A stretch of 64,000 bases of DNA, from NCBI RefSeq assembly GCF_026230105.1, contig NC_079481.1:32712489-32776488 (forward strand), given 5' to 3'. Below, piece after piece: positions 34,648 through 46,834 of the stretch (position 1 is its first letter; every line of letters starts with the position of its first letter). The DNA is from Diorhabda sublineata. Taxonomy: Eukaryota; Arthropoda; Insecta; Coleoptera; Chrysomelidae. The position numbers and the translations under genes are program-made. A model generated the notes under the pieces. The model was not told where the DNA came from, did no database searches, and worked only from the letters and a program-made list of their open reading frames with translations.

Positions 34648-36533
34648 TTACAGTTGTCGGGGGATCATAAATGATGATTACACGATTAATTCAGTTCCTT
34701 CGAACGTGCTATCTACTTCAGGGTTGAATTAAATAATTTTAAGACAGATATGAAAGCGGCTTACGTAAATTGTTGGGAAACCTCGAATTTTCGTTGAAAT
34801 AAATTGGTTACAAGATCAAAAGCCGACGAAAAGATGATTTAACGTTCAACTTGGAATATTTCCCAAAAAAAAAAAATGGCGTATCGAAATGAAGATCGGT
34901 AAAATTTTTGAATTGATTTTATGCGGTTCATTTGAAAGTACACGTATGTTTTCAAGATCAAATTTTATTCAAGGTATTAGGCAATCGTAATTACATTATT
35001 TCAGATTCATAACACACCCACGCGCACCAACGTTAAACAGCTGTCAGCAGATAAACAAACTTTTATAACTGGAGAATGTTTTTGATTATCACGTTAAATT
35101 ATTATCATTATTATTATTATTATTATTATCGTAGAAAATTAGGGTAGACCCGTAAATTGAAAGAAATTTGTACGTTTTTCGGTTGTATTGAATTAAAAAA
35201 AGCTTGCAAACGAATAGACAGAAAACATCATACATATTCGACATAATTTTCATATTTTTTTCATCATAGAGACGATAGATAGATAAAGAGGAGTCTCAGC
35301 AACACAGCGGACCGCGCCAAAGTGAATCCCGAGATTCTGGAGTGACAGGACATTTGGATCTGTCTACCTCTCTAAGACAAGTGACACAAAATGTTCCTAG
35401 AGATGGTCGAGAAAAGGTTTAAGACGAAAACCAATCAACACAACCAGGACTCGACGGCAAGTTTGAAACGAAGGGTCAATCGCGTCAAGATGGAAATCAA
35501 GGATTCTCGGAAGCTCCACCAAGAGATTTCGCTAGCTTACTCGGCCTTCAGCACGAGTTCTACGTCCTCCACTAGACTTCTTATGATTTCTTGGTTCAAA
35601 AGATCACCATTTGGAGACCCTGGACAATATTAGAGCCGAGCTCACGCAAGATATCTTATCAAAGCCTTCCAGGCCCCGTTAAGATATTTTAAGTTGTTAG
35701 AAATAATTTTACTTCGTACCTCGGTCCAAAGTACGGTATGAACAAAAATTGTATACACAACACGGGTCAAAAGTTGAAATCTCAGTCCTGCGCGTCATGA
35801 TGATGAAAAATTTTCTTTCGCCCCTCGTAGTGTTTATTTCTTCGTTTTAACGAGTTTTTCTTCGATCGCGAAGCCTAATTACAAATTTTCATAAAAATCT
35901 GTGCTTGAAAACAAATTGGAAAACGTTCTAAACCTGTTTTCGTACGTTTAGGATATTGTTGTTGAAGAATTGTCGCTGTATAAAAACAATTAACGATGTA
36001 AGAACAAAAATTAAAATGTTTCGAAGGATTTTGAAAGTTGTTGTTGTAATAATAATAATAAAAAAAAAACATACCGATCGCCTACGCACGTTTCTCGATG
36101 ACATCAGATAAACAGAAATTATTATAAACAATAGCGCGGTTAAAAAAAAAGAAAAACGCGATAATGGCGAAATTCGATTTTCCGCATTTTCATCTAGAAT
36201 AGACGTTCGTGTTACCAAGGTCGTTAGGAAACTGAACGATCAACTAACGAACTCGGTATTATTAATTTTTGCGAGGGCGAAACGGGTTTCGCAAGAACGG
36301 GAATTGTCAGTTGTTATTTGAAATAATCAAAGGTTCTATCGGTATCGTTTAATGATGCTTTTAAACCTGTTGGTTTTTTCACTTGTTGGGAACTGCAGGA
36401 TGGGAGTAGAATATCTATAGACGAAGAAACATTTTTTTAATCGATCTCTTTCTATTCCCACGATTAAATAATATTATTGAATTGTAAAATATATTTGAGA
36501 AACGTCTTTTCAAAAGGGTAAAAACGTAAAAAA
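34648..36533. other. no gene supported; ATT microsatellite and an unrecognised frame
   Basis: An (ATT)n tract lies at about 35095-35129. A plus-strand frame at 35391-35633 (80 codons, starting MFLEMVEKRFKTKTNQHNQD) has coding-like composition but no recognised motif and no introns I can define. Minus-strand frames near 35928-36218 include a donor-like cg/gtatgt and are also unrecognised; one of these could in principle be an upstream MRTF exon. Confidence 0.35.
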
Positions 36534-39500
36534 GTAACCTGGTGGCTGGTTCCACAGGCTGGTTCCTCTTCAAAAGAAGGTTTCTTGGTAAATTAACATT
36601 CTCTAATAGTCCTCCCGTTGAGTAGATCTTGCTGGAGTGTCATAATGTTGGACATCACCGATGAAAATCTGTCTTGGTAATAATCAGTTCTATGCTTCAA
36701 GTTGTGACAGTTTCTGCTCAATTTTGGATCGTTTTTAAGTCAAATTTCCCTCTTTTGTATCGAGTCGAGCATCCTCGGGATATTCTTGGCAACCCACCTC
36801 CAAATGAGTCAACAATACTCCGAACATTAACTGATCTGATAGATTGGAAGTTGTTGCGAAATATATAGCTTTTTGGTATTGAAGAAAGATCCAAGTTTTT
36901 GTCTAATACAGTGACGAGACTATCCTGGACATCTTCCTAGTCTTCTTCATCATCATTTTTATTATTATCGTTTTCTCTTGTTGCCTCTATTACGTCCAGA
37001 CTGGACCAAATTCTGAGTTGCAATGCCAACCTTCTTTGATCTGATGCCGCCTACAGATGTTCGCAGTGTGGAGATGCTACTCTAGTTTTTAGGAAAGACG
37101 TGACCTGGTGGCTGGTTCCTCTCCAAAAGAAGGTTTCTTGGTAAATTAACATTCTCTAATAGTCCTCCCGTTGAGTAGATCTTGCTGGAGTGTCATAATG
37201 TTGGTCATCACCGATGAAAATCTGTCTTGGTAATAATCAGTTCTGTGCTTCAAGTTGTGACAGTTTCTGCTCAATTTTGGATCGTTTTTAAGTCAAATTT
37301 CCCTCTTTTGTATTGAGTCGAGCATCCTCAGGATATTCTTGGCAACCGAGCTCCAAATGTGCGAGCAATACTCCGAAGATTCACTGATCTGAAGGATTGG
37401 AAGCTGTTGCGAAGTATATAGCTTTTTGGTATTGAAGAAAGATCCAAGTTTTTGTCTAATACAGTGACGAGACTATCCTGGACATCTTCCTAGTCTTCTT
37501 CATCATCATTTTTATTATTAACGTTTTCTCTTGTTGCCTCTATTACGTCCAGACTGGACCAAATCCTGAGTTGCAATGCCAACCTTCTTTGATCTGATGC
37601 CGCCTACAGATGTTCGCAGTGTGGAGATGCTACTCTAGTTTTTAGGAAAGACGTGACCTGGTGGCTGGTTCCTCTCCAAAAGAAGGTTTCTTGGTAAATT
37701 AACATTCTCTAATAGTCCTCCCGTTGAGTAGATCTTGCTGGAGTGTCATAATGTTGGACATCTCCGATGAAAATCTGTCTTGGTAATAATCAGTTCTGTG
37801 CTTCAAGTTGTGACAGTTTCTGGTCAATTTTGGATCGTTTTTAAGTCAAATTTCCCTCTTTTGTATCGAGTCGAGCATCCTCGGGATATTCTTGGCAACC
37901 CACCTCCAAATGAGTCAACAATACTCCGAACATTAACTGATCTGATAGATTGGAAGTTGTTGCGAAATATATAGCTTTTTGGTATTGAAGAAAGATCCAA
38001 GTTTTTGTCTAATACAGTGACGAGACTATCCTGGACATCTTCCTAGTCTTCTTCATCATCATTTTTATTATTAACGTTTTCTCTTGTTGCCTCTATTACG
38101 TCCAGACTGGACCAAATCCTGAGTTGCAATGCCAACCTTCTTTGATCTGATGCCGCCTACAGATGTTCGCAGTGTGGAGATGCTACTCTAGTTTTTAGGA
38201 AAGACGTGACCTGGTGGCTGGTTCCTCTCCAAAAGAAGGTTTCTTGGTAAATTAACATTCTCTAATAGTCCTCCCGTTGAGTAGATCTTGCTGGAGTGTC
38301 ATAATGTTGGACATCTCCGATGAAAATCTGTCTTGGTAATAATCAGTTCTGTGCTTCAAGTTGTGACAGTTTCTGGTCAATTTTGGATCGTTTTTAAGTC
38401 AAATTTCCCTCTTTTGTATTGAGTCGAGCATCCTCGGGATATTCTTGGCAACCCACCTCCAAATGTGTCAACAATACTCCGAACATTAACTGATCTGATA
38501 GATTGGAAGTTGTTGCGAAATATATAGCTTTTTGGTATTGAAGAAAGATCCAAGTTTTTGTCTAATACAGTGACGAGACTATCCTGGACATCTTCCTAGT
38601 CTTCTTCATCATCATTTTTATTATTAACGTTTTCTCTTGTTGCCTCTATTACGTCCAGACTGGACCAAATCCTGAGTTGCAATGCCAACCTTCTTTGATC
38701 TGATGCCGCCTACAGATGTTCGCAGTGTGGAGATGCTACTCTAGTTTTTAGGAAAGACGTGACCTGGTGGCTGGTTCCTCTCCAAAAGAAGGTTTCTTGG
38801 TAAATTAACATTCTCTAATAGTCCTCCCGTTGAGTAGATCTTGCTGGAGTGTCATAATGTTGGACATCTCCGATGAAAATCTGTCTTGGTAATAATCAGT
38901 TCTGTGCTTCAAGTTGTGACAGTTTCTGGTCAATTTTGGATCGTTTTTAAGTCAAATTTCCCTCTTTTGTATCGAGTCGAGCATCCTCGGGATATTCTTG
39001 GCAACCCACCTCCAAATGAGTCAACAATACTCCGAACATTAACTGATCTGATAGATTGGAAGTTGTTGCGAAATATATAGCTTTTTGGTATTGAAGAAAG
39101 ATCCAAGTTTTTGTCTAATACAGTGACGAGACTATCCTGGACATCTTCCTAGTCTTCTTCATCATCATTTTTATTATTAACGTTTTCTCTTGTTGCCTCT
39201 ATTACGTCCAGACTGGACCAAATCCTGAGTTGCAATGCCAACCTTCTTTGATCTGATGCCGCCTACAGATGTTCGCAGTGTGGAGATGCTACTCTAGTTT
39301 TTAGGAAAGACGTGACCTGGTGGCTGGTTCCTCTCCAAAAGAAGGTTTCTTGGTAAATTAACATTCTCTAATAGTCCTCCCGTTGAGTAGATCTTGCTGG
39401 AGTGTCATAATGTTGGACATCTCCGATGAAAATCTGTCTTGGTAATAATCAGTTCTGTGCTTCAAGTTGTGACAGTTTCTGGTCAATTTTGGATCGTTTT

Positions 39501-40930
39501 TAAGTCAAATTTCCCTCTTTTGTATTGAGTCGAGCATCCTCGGGATATTCTTGGCAACCCACCTCCAAATGAGTCAACAATACTCCGAAGATTAACTGAT
39601 CTGATAGATTGGAAGTTGTTGCGAAATATATAGCTTTTTGGTATTGAAGAAAGATCCAAGTTTTTGTCTAATACAGTAACGAGACTATCCTGGACATCTT
39701 CCTAGTCTTCTTCATCATCATTTTTATTATTAACGTTTTCTCTTGTTGCCTATATTACGTCCAGACTGGACCAAATCCTCAGTTGCAATGCCAACCTTCT
39801 TTGATCTGATGCCGCCTACAGATGTTCGCAGTGTGAAGATGCTACTCTAGTTTTTAGGAAAGACGTGACCTGGTGGCTGGTTCCTCTCCAAAAGAAGGTT
39901 TCTTGGTAAATTAACATTCTCTAATAGTCCTCCCGTTGAGTAGATCTTGCTGGAGTGTCATAATGTTGGACATCTCCGATGAAAATCTGTCTTGGTAATT
40001 ATCAGTTCTGTGCTTCAAGTTGTGACAGTTTCTGCTCAATTTTGGATCGCTTCTAAGTCAAATTTCCCTCTTTTTTATTGAGTCTTGCATCCTTAGGATA
40101 TTCTTGGCAACCGAGCTCCAAATGTGTCAACAATACTCCGAAGATTAACTGATCTGAAGGATTGGAAGCTGTTGCGAAATATATAGCTTTTTGGTATTGA
40201 AGAAAGATCCAAGTTTTTGTCTAATTCAGTGACGAGACTATACCTGGACATCTTCCTAGTCTTCTTCATCATCATTTTTATCATTATCGTTTTCTCTCGT
40301 TGCCTCTTTTATGTCCAGACTGGACCAAATCCTGAGTTGCAATGCCAACCTTCTTTGATCTGATGCCGCCTACAGATGTTCGCAGTGTGAAGATGCTACT
40401 CTAGTTTTTAGGAAAGACGTGACCTGGTGGCTGGTTCCTCTCCAAAAGAAGGTTTCTTGGTAAATTAACATTCTCTAATAGTCCTCCCGTTGAGTAGATC
40501 TTGCTGGAGTGTCATAATGTTGGACATCTCCGATGAAAATCTGTCTTGGTAATTATCAGTTCTGTGCTTCAAGTTGTGACAGTTTCTGCTCAATTTTGGA
40601 TCGCTTCTAAGTCAAATTTCCCTCTTTTTTATTGAGTCTTGCATCCTTAGGATATTCTTGGCAACCGAGCTCCAAATGTGTCAACAATACTCCGAAGATT
40701 AACTGATCTGAAGGATTGGAAGCTGTTGCGAAGTATATAGCTTTTTGGTATTGAAGAAAGATCCAAATTTTTATCTAATTCAGTGACGAGACTATACCTG
40801 GACATCTTCCTAGTCTTCTTCATCATCATTTTTATCATTATCGTTTTCTCTTGTTGCCTCTATTACGTCCAGACTGGACCAAATCCTGAGTTGCAATGCC
40901 AACCTTCTTTGATCTGATGCCGCCTACAGA
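36534..40930. repeat. 553-bp tandem array with dimeric (1106-bp) higher-order structure, 8 copies
   Basis: The motif gacctggtggctggttcc starts units at about 36534, 37101, 37653, 38206, 38759, 39312, 39865 and 40419. Alternate units share variants: tgtatcgagtcg leaves a 64-codon frame open at 36674, 37780 and 38886 (exactly 1106 bp apart), while tgtattgagtcg closes it in the units between. The last two units form a further subtype (tcgcttctaag). The first unit has a 15-bp internal duplication. The minus strand has coding-like stretches, such as QRRLALQLRIWSSLDVIEAT, that I could not assign. Confidence 0.95.
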
Positions 40931-41869
40931 TTTTGGTGATAGCCGAGTGTACTGGGGGAGGCTGATATGAACGACGAGACCCCTGAGCTATCCTCGCCGA
41001 AGGTTGTTTGCAATTTTGTCAAGAAGATGGTTGATATAAGAAGAACGAGAATAAGGGACAACCAATACCAACCTTAAACCTTTTTGAGGTATGTCCATCG
41101 ATGGCGACCTAGATGGATCGGTCTTTGGGAAAGCTTTAATTGAGGAAGACAAACCGTTCGATCTTGGCATGTTAAACTCCGTCAAAAATCTTCGATATAT
41201 CCATTGCGATTGCTCTGGATTTCCTCCGGGTAATATAGATTAGGAGATCCCCGGTTGATGGGGGATGATTCGGAGCTACTCCAAAGATGAATTTGAGTAT
41301 TATAAAGGATCAGAAGTTGTTGTGGAGTGTACGGTTATTTGGTTTTGAAATTTTTTTAAAGCAATTTCGTTCAGAATATGTCAGAATAAGCAACGTAAAA
41401 TTATTTTTTTAGATACCGACCTGCTTTGTTTACAATTTAACCTGCTTCATTTTCTGAGGGGGCGTAAATTTATTCTATATTTCGATTTTATTATAAGGAT
41501 AATTACATATACATTCGTTTATCTCGCGTGGGATTATTTTAATCCATATAAAATGTATTTGAGGATTTTGATACTTCTTTATGTCTTTGTCTCTACCTTT
41601 ATTGGCCGGAAATTGCTTTCTACCAAATAATTTTTCAAGCTAACGGACAGTAATCGGAGGGAATAAGTTCGGGTGTATATGGAGGCAATGAATCATCAAT
41701 CGTAAAGCTAAACCTGGTTCTGCGGGAGGTGGTTAGACACTCTATCCGTTGTGAGAAAGATTTAATAGAGGCAACAAGTGAAAACAATAATAATAAGAAG
41801 GAAGATTTGAATGAAAAGGCTTAGAAGATCAAGATATCGTCTCGTAGAAAGGCTATAAATTAGAGAAAA
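40931..41869. other. array flank with rearranged relatives of the 553-bp unit
   Basis: Around 41275-41345 the plus strand resembles the unit loosely (gctactccaaagatgaattt, gaagttgttgtggagtgtac). At about 41764-41800 the plus strand reads aatagaggcaacaag and gaaaac, which is the reverse complement of part of the unit. No gene is seen. Confidence 0.45.
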
Positions 41870-41879
41870 ACCAAAAACC

Positions 41880-42688
41880 AACAGGAAATTGTATGGCAGA
41901 TGAAGCTCAGCGATGGAAACTGATGGTAGATTGCTGAATTTAAACGTGGTGGTACAGACACCGATAATAGTCAAAGTTCTGGTCGTCCTATTGAGGTAAT
42001 TACTCCAGAAAACATCAAAAAAGTCCACAAATTGGTTATATCAAATAAGGAATTGGAATTGCGTGAGATAGTTGAGGTCATAAAGATATCAGAAGGTAGT
42101 GGGTTCACAATAATGCTTCAACATTTCACCATGAGAAAGCTTATTTCAAAGTGGGTACGGCGTTTACTCAAAACAACAACACGTTGATGATGGCCATGTT
42201 TAAATGTAATAAACCGGTTTTTTTGCGTCGATACGTGACATTGGATCCATTACATCACTCCGGAATCACTACGATCATCATCTGAGCGGAATGCAGTCGA
42301 TGAACCACGTCCAAAGGCACAACAGTCAGTTGGGAAGGTTGTGACTTCAGTATTTTGAAATATTGTACATCGACTATCAATATCGAATACTACGTAGAGT
42401 TGTTGGATAGTTTGAATGCAAAAATCAAGGAAAAACGGCCTCGTATGCCGAAGAAATAACCGCAGTTTCACTAAGACAATACAACGATTCACGGTGGTCG
42501 ATAACAACGGTAGTGGAATCCACTGTATGGTCCAGATCTGGCCCCCAGTGACTACTGGCTCAAAAAAATGCTTTTCAGTAAGAAATTCAGTTGAAATGAA
42601 ACTTATTATGATATTATAGACAAGAGTGGCATCCAGAAGTTAGAAAAGCGATTGTTTTACTCTTGAAGGAGATGATATTGATAAATAA
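41880..42688 (+). pseudogene. mariner transposase pseudogene, nearly full-length C-terminal two-thirds
   Basis: Across several frameshifts the plus strand carries mariner blocks in order: EFKRGGTDTD near 41937, SSGRPIEVITPENIKKVHKL, RNKPVFLRRYVT-type sequence at 42207-42245, HHxTPES and EWSAVDEPRPKRQQSVGKVV (42255-42345). These are followed by DLAPSDYWLKKMLFSKKFS at about 42530-42590 and a tail ending GDDIDK and TAA at 42688. The TGDE/DETW-type first catalytic site is disrupted by a deletion. It is clearly inactive. Confidence 0.88.
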
Positions 42689-44221
42689 AATCGGTTTTCG
42701 GCAAAAAAAAAAAACAATTAAATACCGTAAATTCGATCAAATATCTAAAGACACTCGATTGTATCACAAATTGTGAACTGACGTAACGTTTGTAGTTGAT
42801 GCGACTGTAAACTTATAAAAAAACAAATTTCCTTTTGTGTATTACTTTTCCGAACGACCGGGTGACCTAAATAAACGATTAAATATAGCATATTTTGATT
42901 GACGATCGCAAGAAAAAAAGAAGACGTATAATAATATAATGGACGCGTGGGTTTATCTGGTGCGAAAAGGTGAATCTACCTGTTTTCGCCCACGTTCGAA
43001 CCAAGCCAACTTAAACGCAATAATTTTTGTTTTCCGTTGATTAACTGATAAATTCGTTCGTTATTAGGAGTATTACGAGTTGGCTGATTCATTTTTTTTT
43101 TTCGTTATTTATAATAATTAACAGCGATTAAGTGTAGTTGTATTTTATTTGTCTCACTCGGTATATATTTTCGAAGTCTCGCTCGATTTATTTGTTTACA
43201 TCTTGTTATGTGCTAAAAGCAGGAACTTGTTGCCGAAGTCGAAAAATTAGGTCAGATATTAGTCAACAAAATACGAAAACGCTAGAAGTATGTTCGGTCG
43301 GAATTGTGCAAAAGGGTGTAAGAAACATATTCGAAATTAATGAGCGTCATTTTGAAAAACACGTTTCGAAATATACGGGGCGACGTCGAGTGTTAATCAC
43401 GAAATCGCGATAATAATATCAGAGACCGAAAACAAATTAACTAATTGTCTCTACGTGCCTATTGTACTAAGAGCCATGCGGGATTTAGAGTCCTGTTGGA
43501 ACTGCATGCGCATAACTAAGATGCAGCTCCCACAAAAATCCCTGGAGTGAATTTGAAAGTTTCTAAAATGACTGAGCGAACTTTGAAATTGCGAGGTTCA
43601 CTCCAGGGATGTTTTTGGGAGTTACCTCCGTGATTTATTCTTTAGAGAAGCTTTAATTAATTAAACTCCCTATATCAGAGTTAGAAGATTTGAAAAATCG
43701 AATACCGTTTACCCCGTTGAGGTCTATAGGTCCGCAACTGAATTTTACCAGCAACCCGGAGCGGTCATGCAGGACGTATTTTATTTTCTTCGTTTTCTCG
43801 AACATAATTCAAATAATATTCGATTATTTTTTTTTATTTGTGTTACTTTCACGTTTTCCTTCGGGCCCAGATCGAATAGCACACAGAAAACATTATTTTT
43901 CACCCTTTTTTAATTCAAATAAGATTGTCCTTTATTTTCCTTGGATCCACAACTCCGTCTGAAGTGTAAAAACGCAAAAAAAGTTTATCAAGGTCGGTTG
44001 GGGCTCAACAGACTATCATTTGACTTAAAATACTGTTCTATTCGAAAGAATTTTCATTTATCTTTGAAAACAAAATGTCATTTGTTTTTGAAAACTTGTC
44101 ATTTTTGAAAATAAATTTTCACGTGTCTTCGAAAACATGTAACGTCATTTTTCTTTGAAAACAAAACGTCATTTGCTTTCGGAAACCGTTTTTATTTTCG
44201 AATGAAAAGTGTAATACATAA
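42689..44221. other. no gene supported; one large hairpin and a short degenerate repeat
   Basis: The hairpin at 43527-43621 is listed separately. Between about 44036 and 44190 the phrase tttgaaaacaaaacgtcatt recurs imperfectly four to five times, every ~30-35 bp. Short frames at 43138-43413 and 43690-43962 are not recognised. Confidence 0.4.
43527..43621. repeat. 25-bp inverted repeat with a 45-bp loop
   Basis: The left arm is ctcccacaaaaatccctgga plus gtgaa; the right arm read in reverse is ctcccaaaaacatccctgga plus gtgaa. Only two mismatches occur over 25 bp. The loop contains a further partial inverted pair (ttgaaagttt and aactttgaa). The function is unknown. Confidence 0.8.
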
Positions 44222-44890
44222 TGTACGAGGTTGGTTCAAGAAGTACCTGGCACAAATAAATAAAACACACAAAAAATTCGATATGTTTGATACTCTTTTT
44301 ATAAAATGAATAGTGAAGCTGTTCAAAATAGCCATTAACTGCCGATATCACCTCTTCATTGTTGGAAAATATTTAACCACCGAACCAGTTTTTTAAGTCT
44401 AGGAATAGAAAATAATCCGAAGGATTTAAATCTGTTGATTTCTGGCTTTCCTTTCTCAAGATCGTCAATGGAAATGATCCCACGCGCATCCCAAAAAACC
44501 GACGCCACGACCTTTCTACAGATGGAACGGTCTTTGCCTTCTTTTGAGCCTCCCTTCGCCCTTTTCAGTCCATCTAATTTTTCAGTGAAACTTTGCCAAA
44601 AGCTGCTCGATGGCAACATCCCCACGACGCTGTTTTTTTTTCCATTGTGAGCAAAAGCTTCGACACAGTTTTCTCATGTATAAATTTTGAGTTAATCTGC
44701 GATGTATCGCATATTTTAAAATGTTTTTTTATCCATTGGATCTTCTTTGAGTTTCTGGAGTCGTCACCCCATTTGGTCAATGGTGGTCTTCGCAGATCGT
44801 GCGTAATTTTTTTCATGTTTGATAATTCACTGCGGCGTCTTCAAAATTGAAACTATCGCCATCTCTAGGACAGGCTGGGTACTTCAGAGA
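44222..44890 (-). pseudogene. decayed mariner element with internal deletions
   Basis: The minus strand reads RKVVASVFWDARGIISIDDL and EKGKPEI (about 44450-44520), then, after a deletion, FGLFSIPRLKKLVRW. It ends with EVISAVNGYFEQLHYSFYKK near 44300-44345, the mariner C-terminal helix. The left edge has tacgaggttggttcaagaag, a typical mariner terminal repeat. A decayed partner (gggtacttcagag) may lie near 44878. The second catalytic Asp region is missing. Confidence 0.78.
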
Positions 44891-46834
44891 TCAATATCCA
44901 GTGTTCTATTCCATTTTATTTTATTAGTGACCTATTCTGATTTCCCAATTTGCTCTCATGATTGTCACTAGTTACATTTTTGGAGCTTTTGTTTAATCAA
45001 TTTCGAGAAACTGTTTTGTTTTAAGGGACATCCGTTATAAAACATGGAGAATCTAAGGAAATTTTCATTATATCGATTCGAATGTTCTCTTCAAAGTGAT
45101 CTATAGACAAATATTGTGTCGAAAAGGCGACTATTTATCCAATACCACCGGTATGAAATGTATTTGTTTATGATTTTGTCCTGTTCCCAATAAACACATT
45201 GGAATCTGAAATTCTCTATAATTTAGATTAATTTAGTGTTTGGGCTCATTAATATTAACTCGACGATGTGAGGAAAACAGAGACGGACCAAAACAACGAT
45301 AACAGCATTTATCAAATGATAAAAAAAAAGTGTATCCAGATAATTATTAGCTATATTATATAGATACAATTTTGGAGTTTCCTTCATTACTTTGACACTG
45401 ATTAATGATTACTAATTACGTTTCAATCCATTAGAGGCGCGACAGTCAAATTACAAAATAGTCCAGGAACCGAGAGTTTCAACTTGACACGAAAACCAAT
45501 AGAAATGATTTTCGGTATAACGGCAGTTTTTGAACTCCGAAAAATTGGTATTTTGTCAATAGCGTCGAAGATCTCTACATATTTTTTTGGAAGAACCTCC
45601 CTGAAGTACTTGGCCTGACCTAGAGATGGCGGTAGTTGCTTGAAACTCTCCACTATATTACACAATCTGTACAGTAGATGTTTCAAGTTTGAAGACGCCA
45701 TGTTGTTTGGTAGCCATCAATATAGTGATTAAATACGAAGACCAGCAACTCAGTGGTCCACCAAATGAAGCGACGCCTCCAGAAATGTTGAGGAACATCC
45801 ACAAAAGAGATTTTTTTTTATATTTTGTTTTTAATATATTACATTTCCGAAAAAGGTCACTTGCCATTCTGGTCAATAGATCCTGCTATTTCAGGAATGC
45901 GAAAAGAAAGTTTTCATTAATCTTTTACATGGAAATTTTCCATTCTAGTTATTTCAATAGATTTGAAGCCGTTTCCAGAATCGGGGAGATAATTCACGAA
46001 TATCAATTGTTTATAAACTGCAAATCAATTTTAAATCAATTCTCCATTACTGAAAAGCAACGCTTCATGGCCACATATCTCCAAAACGGACTATTTTTCC
46101 AAAAAACATGTTGATATCTTTTATGCGGGTGAATTTTCACGCTCTAAATACATTATATCGAAATACCGAATCCCTTCCACGTAGGGTTGCCATATCGCCA
46201 AATCGAATGGCCGGACAAACCGGCCAGTTTGGTAAAAATGTCATACACACTGGATTATTGAGGATTGTGTAATAATTAATCAATTTTTAGTTGGCGGAAA
46301 CCTGTCTGAAGACCTCAGTTTAAACCTAACAAAATCGAGACAAGCGGGACACAGTTTGTTTTGGCCGGAAATGCAATCGGCAAACCTGTAGACGAAATAA
46401 CAATTTTTGGAAGTTTTTCCGGTGGTTTTCCTCATTTTTAGCGGCCGTTCTTGGTTTTAATGTAAGGTTATACACGTCCCTATACTCGAGATTGTGTACT
46501 ATATTTTATTTATTGCCAAAATCGCCGAGTCCGGTACTGTCTAGTATTCCAAAGATACATGAACATATGAGAAAAATAGTATCTAAGTTCAAGCTAGTTT
46601 AGTGGCATAGTTTTTACATTATTTCTATCATAGAAATCGGTGTAAACATCTGTGCCTACTTTTTCTGCGATGTATAATTACATCTTCGAAATAATATTAG
46701 GAAAACAATTATTGTAATCAGGGATTTTTTGAAAGCTATAGGATTCGATTTTGAAAAAATTGATGGAATATTTATTGGAATCGATTGAACAATCGTTATC
46801 ATTTAATGTTTGAGGATGATTTCATGCAAATGTC
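44891..46834. other. intergenic; contains an inverted relative of the 44.85-kb segment
   Basis: The minus strand at about 45600-45705 (gcgtcttcaaacttgaaac; ccgccatctctaggtcaggc) matches plus-strand sequence at 44832-44885 in opposite orientation, with an insertion. Both probably come from one transposon family. Frames at 45423-46114 are unrecognised. The region 46190-46420 has repeated ggccgg motifs but no gene. Confidence 0.4.
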
